Positions 51,722 to 60,459 of a stretch of 64,000 nucleotides of DNA are shown here, piece by piece. The stretch comes from Lentzea tibetensis (lineage in GTDB: Bacteria; Actinomycetota; Actinomycetes; Mycobacteriales; Pseudonocardiaceae). The stretch is from NCBI RefSeq assembly GCF_007845675.1, contig NZ_VOBR01000015.1, positions 1 through 64,000 on the forward strand, written 5' to 3'. The translations under genes and the position numbers were made by a program. Below the pieces are notes generated by a model that worked only from the letters and a program-made list of their open reading frames with translations, was not told the origin of the DNA and ran no database searches. The number at the start of each line of letters is the position of its first letter. Positions within the stretch are counted from its first letter, which is position 1.

Positions 51722-53047
51722 GTGAGCATCTTGGGAGAGGGCCTGGGACTGGCCGAGGACGAGGTCGTCGCGCTGGCCAGCGAGTTGATCCGGATCGACA
51801 CCACCAACACGGGTGATCCGGACACGCTGGTGGGGGAGCGGAAGGCAGCCGAGTGGGTGGCCGAGAAGCTCAGTGAGGTCGGGTACGAGACGACGTACGT
51901 GGAGTCCGGGGCCAAGGGGCGCGGGAACGTGATCGCTCGGCTCGAGGGAGCCGACAGGAGCAGGGGTGCGTTGCTGGTGCACGGGCACCTGGACGTGGTG
52001 CCGGCGGACGCCAGCGAGTGGAGTGTGCACCCGTTCTCCGGGGCCGTGCAGGACGGGCACGTGTGGGGGCGCGGCGCGGTCGACATGAAGGACATGGTCG
52101 CCATGTCGTTGGCGATCGCGCGGCACTTCAAGCGGGCGAACGTCACGCCGCCGCGTGACATCGTGTTCGCGTTCCTCGCTGATGAAGAGGCTGGCGGGAT
52201 GTTCGGGGCCAAGTGGCTCGTCGACAACCGGCCCGAGTTGTTCGAAGGGGTCACCGAGGCGATCAGTGAGGTCGGGGGGTTCTCGATCACGCTGAAGGAT
52301 GACGTGCGCGCGTACCTCGTCGAGACCGCCGAGAAGGGGATTCGGTGGCTCAAGCTGCGGGTCAAGGGGACCGCGGGGCACGGGAGCATGATCCATCACG
52401 ACAACGCGGTCGCGAAGCTCGCTGCGGCGGTCACCAAGTTGGACCAGCACAAGTGGCCGCTGATCATGTCGCCCAGCGTCCGCGAGTTCCTCGACGGGAT
52501 CAGTGAGATCACCGGGCTCGACTTTCCCGACGACGACATCGAAGGGTCGATCGGCAAGCTCGGGAACCTCAGCCGGATGATCGGTGCCACGATCAGGGAC
52601 ACGGCGAACCCGACGATGTTGCAGGCGGGGTACAAGGCGAACGTCATCCCGTCGCACGCCGAGGCCACTGTGGACTGCCGCATCCTGCCTGGCCGCGAGG
52701 AGGCGTTCGACCGGGAGCTGGCCGAGTTGCTCGGGCCCGACGTCGAGCGCGAGTGGATCGGGCTGCCGCCCGTCGAGACGACGTTCGACGGGACGCTGGT
52801 GGACGCGATGACGGCGTCGATCATCGCTGAGGATCCCGGTGCCAAGGTGTTGCCGTACATGCTGTCCGGCGGTACGGACGCCAAGTCGTTCCAGTTGCTG
52901 GGGATTCGCAACTTCGGGTTCGCCCCGCTCAAGCTTCCCGCGGACCTCGACTTCAGCGGGCTCTTCCACGGCGTCGACGAGCGCGTGCCCGTGGACGCGT
53001 TGAAGTTCGGGGTCAGGGTTCTCGACCGTTTTCTGCGCAACTCCTGA
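51722..53047 (+). CDS. M20/M25/M40 family metallopeptidase
   Basis: 441 residues of the ArgE/DapE/carboxypeptidase type. Di-zinc ligands are visible: His in LLVHGHLDVVPADASEW near residue 89, Asp in WGRGAVDMKDMVAMSLAIA near 120, the catalytic Glu pair in FLADEEAGGMFGAKWL near 154, Asp/Glu near ISEVGGFSIT, and the terminal His in GLFHGVDERVPVDAL near 419. A dimerisation lid domain lies between residues ~195 and 310. It likely cleaves an acylated amino acid or dipeptide in the cytoplasm. GTG 51722 has an aggaagg site. It starts a run of four plus-strand genes. Confidence 0.9.
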   Translation: MSILGEGLGLAEDEVVALASELIRIDTTNTGDPDTLVGERKAAEWVAEKLSEVGYETTYVESGAKGRGNVIARLEGADRSRGALLVHGHLDVVPADASEWSVHPFSGAVQDGHVWGRGAVDMKDMVAMSLAIARHFKRANVTPPRDIVFAFLADEEAGGMFGAKWLVDNRPELFEGVTEAISEVGGFSITLKDDVRAYLVETAEKGIRWLKLRVKGTAGHGSMIHHDNAVAKLAAAVTKLDQHKWPLIMSPSVREFLDGISEITGLDFPDDDIEGSIGKLGNLSRMIGATIRDTANPTMLQAGYKANVIPSHAEATVDCRILPGREEAFDRELAELLGPDVEREWIGLPPVETTFDGTLVDAMTASIIAEDPGAKVLPYMLSGGTDAKSFQLLGIRNFGFAPLKLPADLDFSGLFHGVDERVPVDALKFGVRVLDRFLRNS

Positions 53048-53056
53048 GGAGAGACT

Positions 53057-53833
53057 GTGGATCTGACTGGCAAGGTCGCGTTGGTCACTGGTGGTGCCGG
53101 TGGAATCGGTGCCGCCACAGCGCGCCGGCTGGCGAAGCTCGGGGCGAAGGTCGTGATCGTCGACCTCGACGAGGCGGGAGCGGTGCGGACAGCGGCGGAA
53201 CTGAACGGGCTCGCCATCGCCGGGGACGTCACTGATCCCGAGACGATGCCCGCCGCCGTGAAGCAGATCGAGGAGGAGCTCGGGCGGCTCGACGTCGTGC
53301 ACCTCAACGCCGGGCTCGGTGGTGGGCAGAAGGGGCTCGACGACGCGCTGGACGTCGCGCGGTACCGCAGGCTCGTCGGGGTCAACGTCGACCACGTCGT
53401 CTACGGGACGTGCGCGGCCGTGCCGGCGCTGCGCAGGGCCGGTGGCGGCCAGATCGTGATCACGGCCAGTCTCGCCGGGCTCGCGGCCATGCCGAACGAC
53501 CCGCTGTACACGCTCACCAAGCACGCGGTGGTCGGGTACGCGCGGGCGGCCGGGGCGGCGCTGGCCAAGGACAACATCACGGTCACCGCGCTCTGCCCCG
53601 GCTTCGTCGACACGCTGCTGCTCGGCCAGGCCAAGGAGGAGTTCGACGCGGTCGCCTTCCCGCTGCTCACGCCGGAGGACATCGCGGAGGCGCTGCAGTC
53701 CGTGCTGACCGACGGCAACCCCGGTGAGGCGTGGATCATCCAGCCCGGCGGGCAGGCGGGGCCGTACAAGTTCCGCGGCGTGCCCGGCGCCGCGGGCCAG
53801 GTGCCGCCCGACGTCCAGCTCGGGCGCGTCTAG
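53057..53833 (+). CDS. Short-chain dehydrogenase/reductase
   Basis: 258 residues, classical SDR. Cofactor motif ALVTGGAGGIGAATARRLAK (about residues 9-28), acidic VDLDEAG favouring NAD(H), NAG in VVHLNAGLGGGQKG, and catalytic Ser-Tyr-Lys in TASLAGLAAMPNDPLYTLTK. GTG 53057 follows the peptidase stop by 9 bp with a gaggagaga site, so the two genes are co-transcribed. Substrate unknown. Confidence 0.88.
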   Translation: MDLTGKVALVTGGAGGIGAATARRLAKLGAKVVIVDLDEAGAVRTAAELNGLAIAGDVTDPETMPAAVKQIEEELGRLDVVHLNAGLGGGQKGLDDALDVARYRRLVGVNVDHVVYGTCAAVPALRRAGGGQIVITASLAGLAAMPNDPLYTLTKHAVVGYARAAGAALAKDNITVTALCPGFVDTLLLGQAKEEFDAVAFPLLTPEDIAEALQSVLTDGNPGEAWIIQPGGQAGPYKFRGVPGAAGQVPPDVQLGRV

Positions 53834-53869
53834 CGCGGAACGGTCCGGATCCCTGCGTAACGTGGACGC

Positions 53870-54685
53870 ATGGGGAACACACTGAAGGTGCCCGGCGCCG
53901 GTCTCCACTACGAGACGTCGGGATCCGGACCCGTTCTGCTGTTCATCGGCGGTGGCAACAGCGACGCCGCGATCTTCGACCGCGTCGCAGGGCGCTTCGA
54001 GGACCGGTACACGGTCGTCCGCTACGACCGGCGCGGCAACTCCCGCAGCAGGCTGCACGAGGCCGTCGGGCCGCAGTCCGTCGAGGAGCACGCCGACGAC
54101 GCGCGCCGGCTGCTGGAGCACCTCACCGACGAGCCGGCCGACGTGTTCGGCAGCAGCTCGGGGGCGCTCATCGCGCTCGACCTCGTCGCGAAGCACCCGG
54201 AGAAGGTGCGTCTCGCGGTGCCGCACGAGCCGCCCGCGTTCACGCTGCTGCCGGACTACGCCGAGCTCCGCGTGAAGCTCCAGGCCTCGCTCGACGAGTT
54301 CCACCGGGCGGGCACGGAGGCGGCCATGCAGATGTTCGGCAAGTCGATGGGGCTCGAGAACCCCGAGCCCGCGCCCGAGCAGGTCGTCGCCCTGCCGCCC
54401 GCGGTGCGGGCGATGATGATGCGGATGAACAACAACATGCCGTTCTTCTTCGAGTACGAGCTGATGCCGTTCGTCGCCTACCAGCCGGACCTCAAGGCGC
54501 TCGAGAAAGCGCCCCTGGTGCTCGGCATCGGCGCGGACTCCGGCGACGCGCCCCCCACGCGGCCCAACCGGGTGCTCGCGGAGAAGCTGGAGATCGAGCC
54601 GACGGTGTTCCCCGGTGGGCACGTCGGCTACGTGACGCACGCGGCCGCGTTCGCGGAGAAGCTCGACGAAGTCCTCAGCGCATAA
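53870..54685 (+). CDS. Alpha/beta hydrolase
   Basis: 271 residues. Oxyanion loop LLFIGGGNSDAAIFD, VVRYDRRGNSRSRL, nucleophile elbow DVFGSSSGALIALDLVAKHP (Ser near residue 98), IGADSGDAPPTRPNRVLAEK and the terminal His in VFPGGHVGYVTHA near 250. Substrate unknown. It lies 36 bp after the SDR gene, same strand. Confidence 0.85.
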   Translation: MGNTLKVPGAGLHYETSGSGPVLLFIGGGNSDAAIFDRVAGRFEDRYTVVRYDRRGNSRSRLHEAVGPQSVEEHADDARRLLEHLTDEPADVFGSSSGALIALDLVAKHPEKVRLAVPHEPPAFTLLPDYAELRVKLQASLDEFHRAGTEAAMQMFGKSMGLENPEPAPEQVVALPPAVRAMMMRMNNNMPFFFEYELMPFVAYQPDLKALEKAPLVLGIGADSGDAPPTRPNRVLAEKLEIEPTVFPGGHVGYVTHAAAFAEKLDEVLSA

Positions 54686-54739
54686 CCTGCCCGCCGTCGT
54701 CTCGTTGGACTAGTCGGACGACGGCGAAAGGACGACGAG

Positions 54740-55567
54740 GTGCTGCTCGAGGACGGAACCGAGCTCAACGTGGTGCGCGGCGGGGATCCGGACGCGGGCG
54801 TGACCGTGGTGCTCGCGCACGGTTACGCATTGGATCACCGCAGCTGGCACCGGGTGGTCGCGGAACTCCCCGAGCAGTACCAGGTCATCGCCTACGACCA
54901 CCGGGGCCACGGCAAGTCCGGTCCGGCCACAAAGGACACCGCGACCATCGAACGGCTCGCCGACGACCTCGGCGAGCTGATCGAGCGGGCCGTCCCGAGT
55001 GGACAGGTCATCGTCGTCGGCCACTCGATGGGCGGCATGGCCGCGATGACGATGGCCGAACGGCGGCCGCGGCTCTTCCGGCAGCGGGTGGCGGGAATGG
55101 TCTTCGTGTCCACCGCGGCCAGCGGCCTGTCCGAGACGGCCCTCGCCTGGCCGAAGTCCGTCGGCAAGCTCGTGCGCGAGCTGGAGCGGGCGTTCGGGCC
55201 GCTCGTGCGGGCTGTCCGGGAGCGGATCGAGCCCACCAAGACCGCCGGGCTGCGGTGGTGGCTCTTCGGTGACCAGCCGCGCGACGAGGACGTCGCGCTC
55301 ACGGCCGAGATGGTGTGGGCGCAGTGGCCGGAGACGGTCGCGTTGTTCCGGCCCGCCGTCGACCGCGTCGACCGGGAGGCAGCGCTGACGGTGGCGGGGG
55401 AGAAGCCGGTCGTCGCGGTGGTGGGGGACGAGGACCGGCTGGTGCCCGAGTCGAACGCCCGCGCCCTCGGTGGCGAGGTGGTCGTGCTCGAGGACGCGGG
55501 GCACATGCTCCCGCTGGAGAGGCCCGCGGAGATCGCGGGCCTGATCCGCGAGCTGGCCGGCCGGTAG
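54740..55567 (+). CDS. Alpha/beta hydrolase
   Basis: 275 residues. VTVVLAHGYALDHRSWHRVV, YDHRGHGKSGPA, nucleophile VVGHSMGGMAAMTMAERR (Ser near residue 95), acid in VVGDEDRLVPESNA near 228 and His in LEDAGHMLPLERP near 257 form a complete catalytic triad. It resembles esterase/lipase or peroxidase-type hydrolases. The start GTG 54740 has a gacgacgag-like weak site; it converges on the minus-strand gene ending at 55570. Confidence 0.85.
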   Translation: MLLEDGTELNVVRGGDPDAGVTVVLAHGYALDHRSWHRVVAELPEQYQVIAYDHRGHGKSGPATKDTATIERLADDLGELIERAVPSGQVIVVGHSMGGMAAMTMAERRPRLFRQRVAGMVFVSTAASGLSETALAWPKSVGKLVRELERAFGPLVRAVRERIEPTKTAGLRWWLFGDQPRDEDVALTAEMVWAQWPETVALFRPAVDRVDREAALTVAGEKPVVAVVGDEDRLVPESNARALGGEVVVLEDAGHMLPLERPAEIAGLIRELAGR

Positions 55568-55569
55568 AA

Positions 55570-56016
55570 CTAGCTGGTCGAGGCGCGGCGGGCCCGGCCA
55601 GGGGGCCTGCCGAAGACCTTCACGTGGTGGTCGACCAGCCACGCCTTGAGGTCCGTCCACTCGGGATGGTGGTTGAGCACCAGCAGCCGGTGCATCCACC
55701 AGTTCGGGTCACTGGCGCGCGAGTACGTCGCGAGCCATGCCTCCCGGTCCTCCACGGACAGCGTCCGCAGGTGAGCGAGCTGGCCGGACGGATCGGAGTC
55801 CAGCTCGGCGACGACGCGCCCGTCGACGGTCTGCGTCTCCACGCGCAGCTCGCGCAGCAGGTCCAGTGCGGGGGAGTCGTCGGGGTCGAGCGTCACGACG
55901 ACGGTGTGCAGGCCCGCCGCGGCCGCTCTCGCCAGCAGGTCGTGCACTGCGGGTTCATCGGTGGGCAGGGCGGCTTCGGCTACGCCAGGTTGGTCGTCCA
56001 GCGGTACGAGCTCCAT
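55570..56016 (-). CDS. Conserved hypothetical cytoplasmic protein
   Basis: 148 residues if started at ATG 56016 (ELVPLDDQPGVAEAALPTDE); an in-frame GTG at 56073 would add 19 residues but overlaps the operator-like dyad and an AT-rich leader. The protein has LLARAAAAGLHTVVVTLDPD, LRELRVETQTVDGRVVAEL and a Trp/His-rich end NWWMHRLLVLNHHPEW. No known family is recognised. It is divergent in arrangement from nothing: the upstream neighbour is the STAND-WD40 gene in the same orientation, ending at 56092. Confidence 0.65.
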   Translation of the reverse strand: MELVPLDDQPGVAEAALPTDEPAVHDLLARAAAAGLHTVVVTLDPDDSPALDLLRELRVETQTVDGRVVAELDSDPSGQLAHLRTLSVEDREAWLATYSRASDPNWWMHRLLVLNHHPEWTDLKAWLVDHHVKVFGRPPGRARRASTS

Positions 56017-56072
56017 GACCAAGAATCTGATCACATCACCAACTACTCCGGTGGATTTTATTGCTTCGATCA

Positions 56073-56090
56073 CTTCAGTGTTGACTGAAG
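56073..56090. promoter_or_regulatory. Dyad CTTCAGTGTTGACTGAAG (site 1)
   Basis: A perfect 7-bp inverted repeat (CTTCAGT/ACTGAAG, 4-nt spacer) in an AT-rich 75-bp gap upstream of the minus-strand hypothetical gene. A TAAAAT element lies just downstream on that strand. The same sequence recurs at 61237-61254 with two changes. Confidence 0.6.
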
Positions 56091-56091
56091 C

Positions 56092-59000
56092 TCAACATGG
56101 CGGCTGGTAGCTGACGCCGGCGAAGTACCGGTCCCACTCAGCTTTGGACATGACCGGGGCAGCCGTCTCGCACACTCGGCGAGCGACGCGGTCGACGTCG
56201 ACGTCCCAGCGCCGCACCGTGTGGTCGGCGCTGGCGCTGAGCAACGACCCGTCCGGGCCGAACGCGAGATCCCACACGTGGTCGGTGTGGCCGGTCATGG
56301 TCGCGATCTCGACCGGCTTCGCGGGGTCCTGGATGTCCCACACGTCCACGGTCTGGTCGCTCCCCGCGGTGGCGAGCTGATGGCCGTCCACACTGAACGC
56401 GAGCCGGGTCGCCGGTCCGCTCCGACCGGTGAGGGTGGAGAGCCTTGAAGGTTTGTGCTGGTCCGCGAGGCTCCAGAGGGACGCGGTGCTGTCAGTGCCG
56501 GACACGGCCAGTGTCGAGCCGGAGAACTCGGCGGACAGGACGTTGCTGCTCTCCTTGATCGACGGCAGCTCCTCGGGGTGGGCGCGGTCCGAGATGTCGA
56601 AGAGCTGGATCTCCCTGCTGCCCACGACGGCGGCCACCGTGCGGTCGTCGCCGCTGAACGACCCCCACGCGACGGACGAGGCCGGGGCGAGCTTCAGCAC
56701 GCCGACCTCCGCCGGGTTGCGCGGGTCGGAGACGTCGAGCAGCCGCGCACTGCCTGCGGCGTCGATCGCGAGCAGCGTGCGGCCGTCGTGGCTGAACGCG
56801 CCGCCGCCGGTCCAGATCTGTCCGCGCGGCAACGTGGCGAGCTCACGCGGGTGCGCGGGATCGGTGGTGTCCCACAGCTTCGCGGTGCCGCCGAAGTCGG
56901 AGGTGAGCAGCACGTCACCACGCCGGTTGAGCAGGACCACACCGACCGGCATCGGGTGGTTCAGCGTGGCCAGGGGCCGGAGGTGCGGGCCGTCCGGCCG
57001 CCACAGCCGGGCGGTGCGGTCCTCACCTGCCGTGGCGACGAACCGGCCCGCGGTGTCGTACTCGACGCCCCAAATGGTGTCCAGGTGCGCGATGAGCGGT
57101 TGTTCGCGGAGGTGCTCGATGCGCACCGTGCGGTCATCGCTCGTGGTGACCAGCATGGAGCCGTCGTGGTTGAACCGCAGCGACCAGATGATGTCGGCGT
57201 GGCCGCGGAACTCCTTGTACCGCACGGGTTTCGCCGGGTCCGTGATGTCCCAGAGCCGGATGGTCTTGTCCTCGCTGCCGGTCGCGAGGTGGCGGCCGTC
57301 CGGACTGAACTGGAGGTCGTGGATGAGAGACGTGTGGTCGGTGATGGTGGACAGCAGTTTGGCGGCGCGCGGGGCGGTGATGTCCCAGATCTTCGCGGTG
57401 CGGTTGTTGCCGGCGGTGGCGAGGAGCTTGCCGTCCGGGCTGAAGCCGACCGCCTGGACGGCCCGCTCGTCCGGCTCGGTGATGGTGAACAGGTGCTGCG
57501 GCTCGGCTGGTTTCGCGATGTCCCAGAGCCGGGCGGTGCCGTCGAGGCTGGCGCTGGCGAGGAGTGTGCCGTCGGGGCTGATCGTGACGCCGTGGACGGG
57601 GTGCTCGTGACCGGTGAGGATGGACAGCGGCTTGGGGGAGCGGAGGTCCGTGATGTCCCACAGCTTGATCGTCTTGTCCTCGCCGCCCGTGACGAGGACG
57701 CGCGCGTCCGGGGTGACGGCGACGGTCAGGAGGATGGGCGCGTGGCCGGTGACCCGGCCCAGCTCGGTCGGGTGCCGGGGGTCGCTGGTGTCCCAGAGCC
57801 GGGCGGTGCCGTCGCGGCCGGCGGTCACGAGTGACTTGCCGTTGTTGAAGAACTTGAGGTCGTGGACGTAGTCGGTGAACGGGCCGAGGCGGCTCAGCTC
57901 GACCGGCCGGTGCGTGTCGGTGGTGTCCCAGAAGATCAGGATGTTGTCGCGGCCCGCGGTCACCATCGTCTTGTCGTCCGGGGTGAACTCGGCTTCGGAC
58001 GTGGCGTCGCTGTGCGCGGCGATGCGGGTCGCGTACGGGGCGGCGAAGGTGCTGAGCAGGCTGTCGCGGGCCTCGGGGCGGGGGGAGAGGCGGTACGCGG
58101 CGAGGCGCAGCTGAGCGGCGAGCGCGGGGTTGGTGTCCTGCATCGCGTTCGCTTCGGCGATGGCCTTCTGGACGAGTGCGACGGTGCCCTGTTCGGTGGC
58201 GGTGCGCTGGGCGTGGATGGCGAAGCCGGTGGCGACGGCCGCGACGAGCAGCAGCACGGAGAGCAGGGCGACCAGGCGGCGGAGCTTGCGGGTGCCGCGT
58301 TGCTCGGCGGCGGTGCTGGCGTCGAGAAAGGCCTGTTCCTGCGGGTTGAGGTCGGTGCGGGCGGCGCGTTCGGTGGCGAGGGAGAGCGGGACGCCGCGGT
58401 AGAGGGCGCCGGGGTCGCGGTCGTGTGCTTCCCAGTCGGCCGCGGCGGCGGTGAGCTTGCGGTGCACGCGCAGGCCCTCGCGGTCTTCGGAGATCCAGTC
58501 GCGCAGGCGTGGCCACGAGCGGATGACGGCCTCGTGGCTGATCTCGACGGTGTCCTCGTCGAGGGTGAGCAGGCGGGCGGCGGCGAGCTGTTCGACGACG
58601 CCGGGGGCGCCGAGCTCGGCCTTGCCCGCGCGGCGTTTGGTGTCCTCGGTGCCGTCGCCGGGGCTGGTGAGGCGCAGGAGCACCTGGCGCGCCTGGTGTT
58701 GCTGGTCCGGGTCGAGTCCGGTGTAGACCTTCTCGGCGGTCTGGGCGATGGCGCGGGTGATGCCGCCGCTCTCGTGGTAGCTGGCGAGGGTGAGGGTCGT
58801 GCCGCGGCGGCGGGACCAGGTTTCGAGCAGGGCGTGGGAGACGTGGGGGAGCACGCCGGGTTCGCCGGTGGCGTCGGCGATGAGGCGGGCGACGAGGGCG
58901 GTCTCGAGCGTGCAGCCCGCGGCGATTGCGGGTTGGGTGATGGCGCTGCGGAGCTCGTCGGTGGTCATGGGGCCGACCAGCACCTGGGCGTCCTCGAGCG

Positions 59001-59688
59001 CGTCGACGAGCTCGGGGTGCTGGGCGCAGTGGCCGTAGAAGTCGGCGCGCAGGCCGACGACGACCTGGGCGGGGGAGTCGAGCAGCGCGCGGATGAACGC
59101 GGTGCGGACGGTTTGGTCGGGGCAGAGGGTGAAGAGCTCCTCGAACTGGTCGACGACGAGCAGTTCGACGTCGCCGAGGTCGTGGGCGAGGGGAGTGGCA
59201 CCGGGGGTGATCAGCTTGTGGGGGCGGTCGTCCGAGGCGAGCAGACCTGCTCTGAGCAGGGAGGACTTGCCGGAGCCCGATGCGCCGGTGACGAGCACGA
59301 ACCGGTGGGCGGCGACCTTCTCGTTGAGTTTGACGAGGAGGCGTTCGCGGCCGTGGAAGCGGTCCGCGTCGGCCTCGGAGAAGGGGGAGAGGCCGACGTA
59401 GGGCGCGTCGATCGGCTCGGGTGCGGTGGTGTCGTTGAGCTCCTGCCAGCGGTCGCGCCACTCGTTCTCGTTGCCGCCGCACGCGCGGACGAAGGCGAGG
59501 GTGACGGCGAGGGTGGGGAGCTTGGCGCCGCGGGCGGCGTCGGCGAGGGTGCTGGCGGAGTAGTGGGCGACCTTGCCGAGTTCGCGGTAGCCCGGTGAGC
59601 CCGCCTTCTCCCTGAGCTTGCGGAGGTCGAAGGCGAACTGCTCGACGGGACCGGCGAACGGGTCGACCGGACGCTCCGGGCGTGGCAT
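56092..59688 (-). CDS. HTH-nSTAND-WD40 repeat protein
   Basis: 1198 residues. N-terminal XRE-like HTH (FDLRKLREKAGSPGYRELGK and YSASTLADAARGAKLPTLAV, about 18-65), then an nSTAND1-type NTPase with P-loop VTGASGSGKSSLLRAGLLAS near 132, Walker B VELLVVDQFEELFTLCPDQ near 175 and GEPGVLPHVSHALLETW near 270, a single membrane helix LRRLVALLSVLLLVAAVATG near 480, and about 13-14 WD40 blades to the C-terminus (recurring D-x-T-x-x-L-W-D-I/T). Domain order places the HTH and NTPase inside and the WD40 propellers outside the membrane, a transmembrane signalling layout. Ligand and targets unknown. Confidence 0.88.
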   Translation of the reverse strand: MPRPERPVDPFAGPVEQFAFDLRKLREKAGSPGYRELGKVAHYSASTLADAARGAKLPTLAVTLAFVRACGGNENEWRDRWQELNDTTAPEPIDAPYVGLSPFSEADADRFHGRERLLVKLNEKVAAHRFVLVTGASGSGKSSLLRAGLLASDDRPHKLITPGATPLAHDLGDVELLVVDQFEELFTLCPDQTVRTAFIRALLDSPAQVVVGLRADFYGHCAQHPELVDALEDAQVLVGPMTTDELRSAITQPAIAAGCTLETALVARLIADATGEPGVLPHVSHALLETWSRRRGTTLTLASYHESGGITRAIAQTAEKVYTGLDPDQQHQARQVLLRLTSPGDGTEDTKRRAGKAELGAPGVVEQLAAARLLTLDEDTVEISHEAVIRSWPRLRDWISEDREGLRVHRKLTAAAADWEAHDRDPGALYRGVPLSLATERAARTDLNPQEQAFLDASTAAEQRGTRKLRRLVALLSVLLLVAAVATGFAIHAQRTATEQGTVALVQKAIAEANAMQDTNPALAAQLRLAAYRLSPRPEARDSLLSTFAAPYATRIAAHSDATSEAEFTPDDKTMVTAGRDNILIFWDTTDTHRPVELSRLGPFTDYVHDLKFFNNGKSLVTAGRDGTARLWDTSDPRHPTELGRVTGHAPILLTVAVTPDARVLVTGGEDKTIKLWDITDLRSPKPLSILTGHEHPVHGVTISPDGTLLASASLDGTARLWDIAKPAEPQHLFTITEPDERAVQAVGFSPDGKLLATAGNNRTAKIWDITAPRAAKLLSTITDHTSLIHDLQFSPDGRHLATGSEDKTIRLWDITDPAKPVRYKEFRGHADIIWSLRFNHDGSMLVTTSDDRTVRIEHLREQPLIAHLDTIWGVEYDTAGRFVATAGEDRTARLWRPDGPHLRPLATLNHPMPVGVVLLNRRGDVLLTSDFGGTAKLWDTTDPAHPRELATLPRGQIWTGGGAFSHDGRTLLAIDAAGSARLLDVSDPRNPAEVGVLKLAPASSVAWGSFSGDDRTVAAVVGSREIQLFDISDRAHPEELPSIKESSNVLSAEFSGSTLAVSGTDSTASLWSLADQHKPSRLSTLTGRSGPATRLAFSVDGHQLATAGSDQTVDVWDIQDPAKPVEIATMTGHTDHVWDLAFGPDGSLLSASADHTVRRWDVDVDRVARRVCETAAPVMSKAEWDRYFAGVSYQPPC

Positions 59689-59719
59689 GTGCTGCAGTTC
59701 CCCTCTGGTCGGGCCCCCA

Positions 59720-59736
59720 GCCCGGTTTTGCCGGGC
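59720..59736. promoter_or_regulatory. Hairpin/dyad between divergent STAND-WD40 and lipoprotein genes
   Basis: GCCCGG (59720-59725) and CCGGGC (59731-59736) around TTTTG lie in the 74-bp gap between starts 59688 and 59763. It could be an operator for the divergent promoters; no partner sequence elsewhere was noted. Confidence 0.35.
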
Positions 59737-59762
59737 CCAAATCTAGGTGTCAGCATTCCGGC

Positions 59763-60254
59763 ATGAGCAACTGGGGGAGCGCGTTGGGCGCTATGGGCCT
59801 GTTGGTGGTGCTGTCGGCGTGCACGACGCAGGAGGCGGTGCCGCCTCTGCAGCCGGTTCCGGCGACGACCGCGGGGGTGCCGCTGACCGGGCATTCCCTG
59901 TGCGGTGACCACGTGATGGCCGACTTCAAGACCGATGACGAGATGTACGCCGCCGTCGCGGCGGCGGAGGCGGACGACCGGGTCCGCAAGGTGTACACGG
60001 AGAACAAGGAAGAGGCGTTCGAGCACTTCAAGGTGATCTTCCAGGACCACCCGGACAAGCTGAAGCTGGGCAGGGTGGAGGCGATGCCGTCCGGGTTGAA
60101 GATCCTGCCGAACGCGGGCGCGGACGTGCGCGCGCTGGCCGGCGACCTGCGGACGAAGTACTCGCAGGCGAAGAGGGTGGAGCCGTTCGTCCGGCCGGCT
60201 GTGGTGCCGGGTGCCTCGGAGTGCCCGCCGGACGGTGAGTGGCCCGCTAAGTGA
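59763..60254 (+). CDS. Lipoprotein with FtsX-ectodomain-like fold
   Basis: 163 residues. A lipoprotein signal (ALGAMGLLVVLSACTT) with lipobox LSAC near residue 20 is followed by a Pro/Ala linker and a domain with MADFKTDDEMYAAVAAAEAD, VRKVYTENKEEAFEHFKVIF and VEAMPSGLKILPNAGADVRA. This matches the permease-like extracellular domain of FtsX (difference between paired residues, E-S/N-K-E-E-A motif), which in FtsEX binds peptidoglycan hydrolases. Here it lacks the permease helices, so it is a stand-alone, membrane-anchored ectodomain. ATG 59763 preferred over an upstream ATG. It overlaps the convergent DUF5703 gene by 8 bp. Confidence 0.75.
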   Translation: MSNWGSALGAMGLLVVLSACTTQEAVPPLQPVPATTAGVPLTGHSLCGDHVMADFKTDDEMYAAVAAAEADDRVRKVYTENKEEAFEHFKVIFQDHPDKLKLGRVEAMPSGLKILPNAGADVRALAGDLRTKYSQAKRVEPFVRPAVVPGASECPPDGEWPAK

Positions 60255-60459
60255 TCAGTCCGGGTAGGACGGCGAGGGTGCGCTTGCGGCGCAGCCACAC
60301 CTTTCGTGAGCCGTCGCCGTAGAGCAGCGTGCGGGAGAGTTCCCAGCCCGCGAACTCGGCTTGGATGGCCAGCTGCGTGGTCGCGGTTCGGCGGGAGACA
60401 CCGGGCGGCAGCCGCAGCGGCCGGTACTCCCAGTCCCCGTCGATCACCCCTTCGTTCAT
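60247..60459 (-). CDS. DUF5703 family small protein
   Basis: 70 residues: DWEYRPLRLPPGVSRRTATT, QAEFAGWELSRTLLYGDGSR and KVWLRRKR, the conserved pattern of small actinobacterial DUF5703 proteins (W-E-Y-x-P-L-R-L-P and G-W-E-L-x-R). Function unknown. ATG 60459 overlaps the upstream lipoprotein stop (ATGA), so translation is coupled. Longer upstream frames have no support. Confidence 0.8.
   Translation of the reverse strand: MNEGVIDGDWEYRPLRLPPGVSRRTATTQLAIQAEFAGWELSRTLLYGDGSRKVWLRRKRTLAVLPGLIT

Noticed and set aside
51569-54640. 1023-codon open frame on the minus strand across the M20, SDR and hydrolase genes
   Set aside because: It is the complement of three clear genes and even runs through tRNA-Leu; its composition is typical of antisense shadows.
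57400-58000. Repeat-rich region that could look like a tandem DNA repeat or CRISPR-like array
   Set aside because: The periodicity of about 130-140 bp corresponds to WD40 blades at the protein level; there are no identical repeats with unique spacers.
57134-59740. Very long alternative frames on both strands across the STAND-WD40 gene
   Set aside because: The translations are Arg/Pro/His-rich or Gly/Val-rich without motifs, whereas the chosen frame has intact HTH, P-loop and WD40 repeats.
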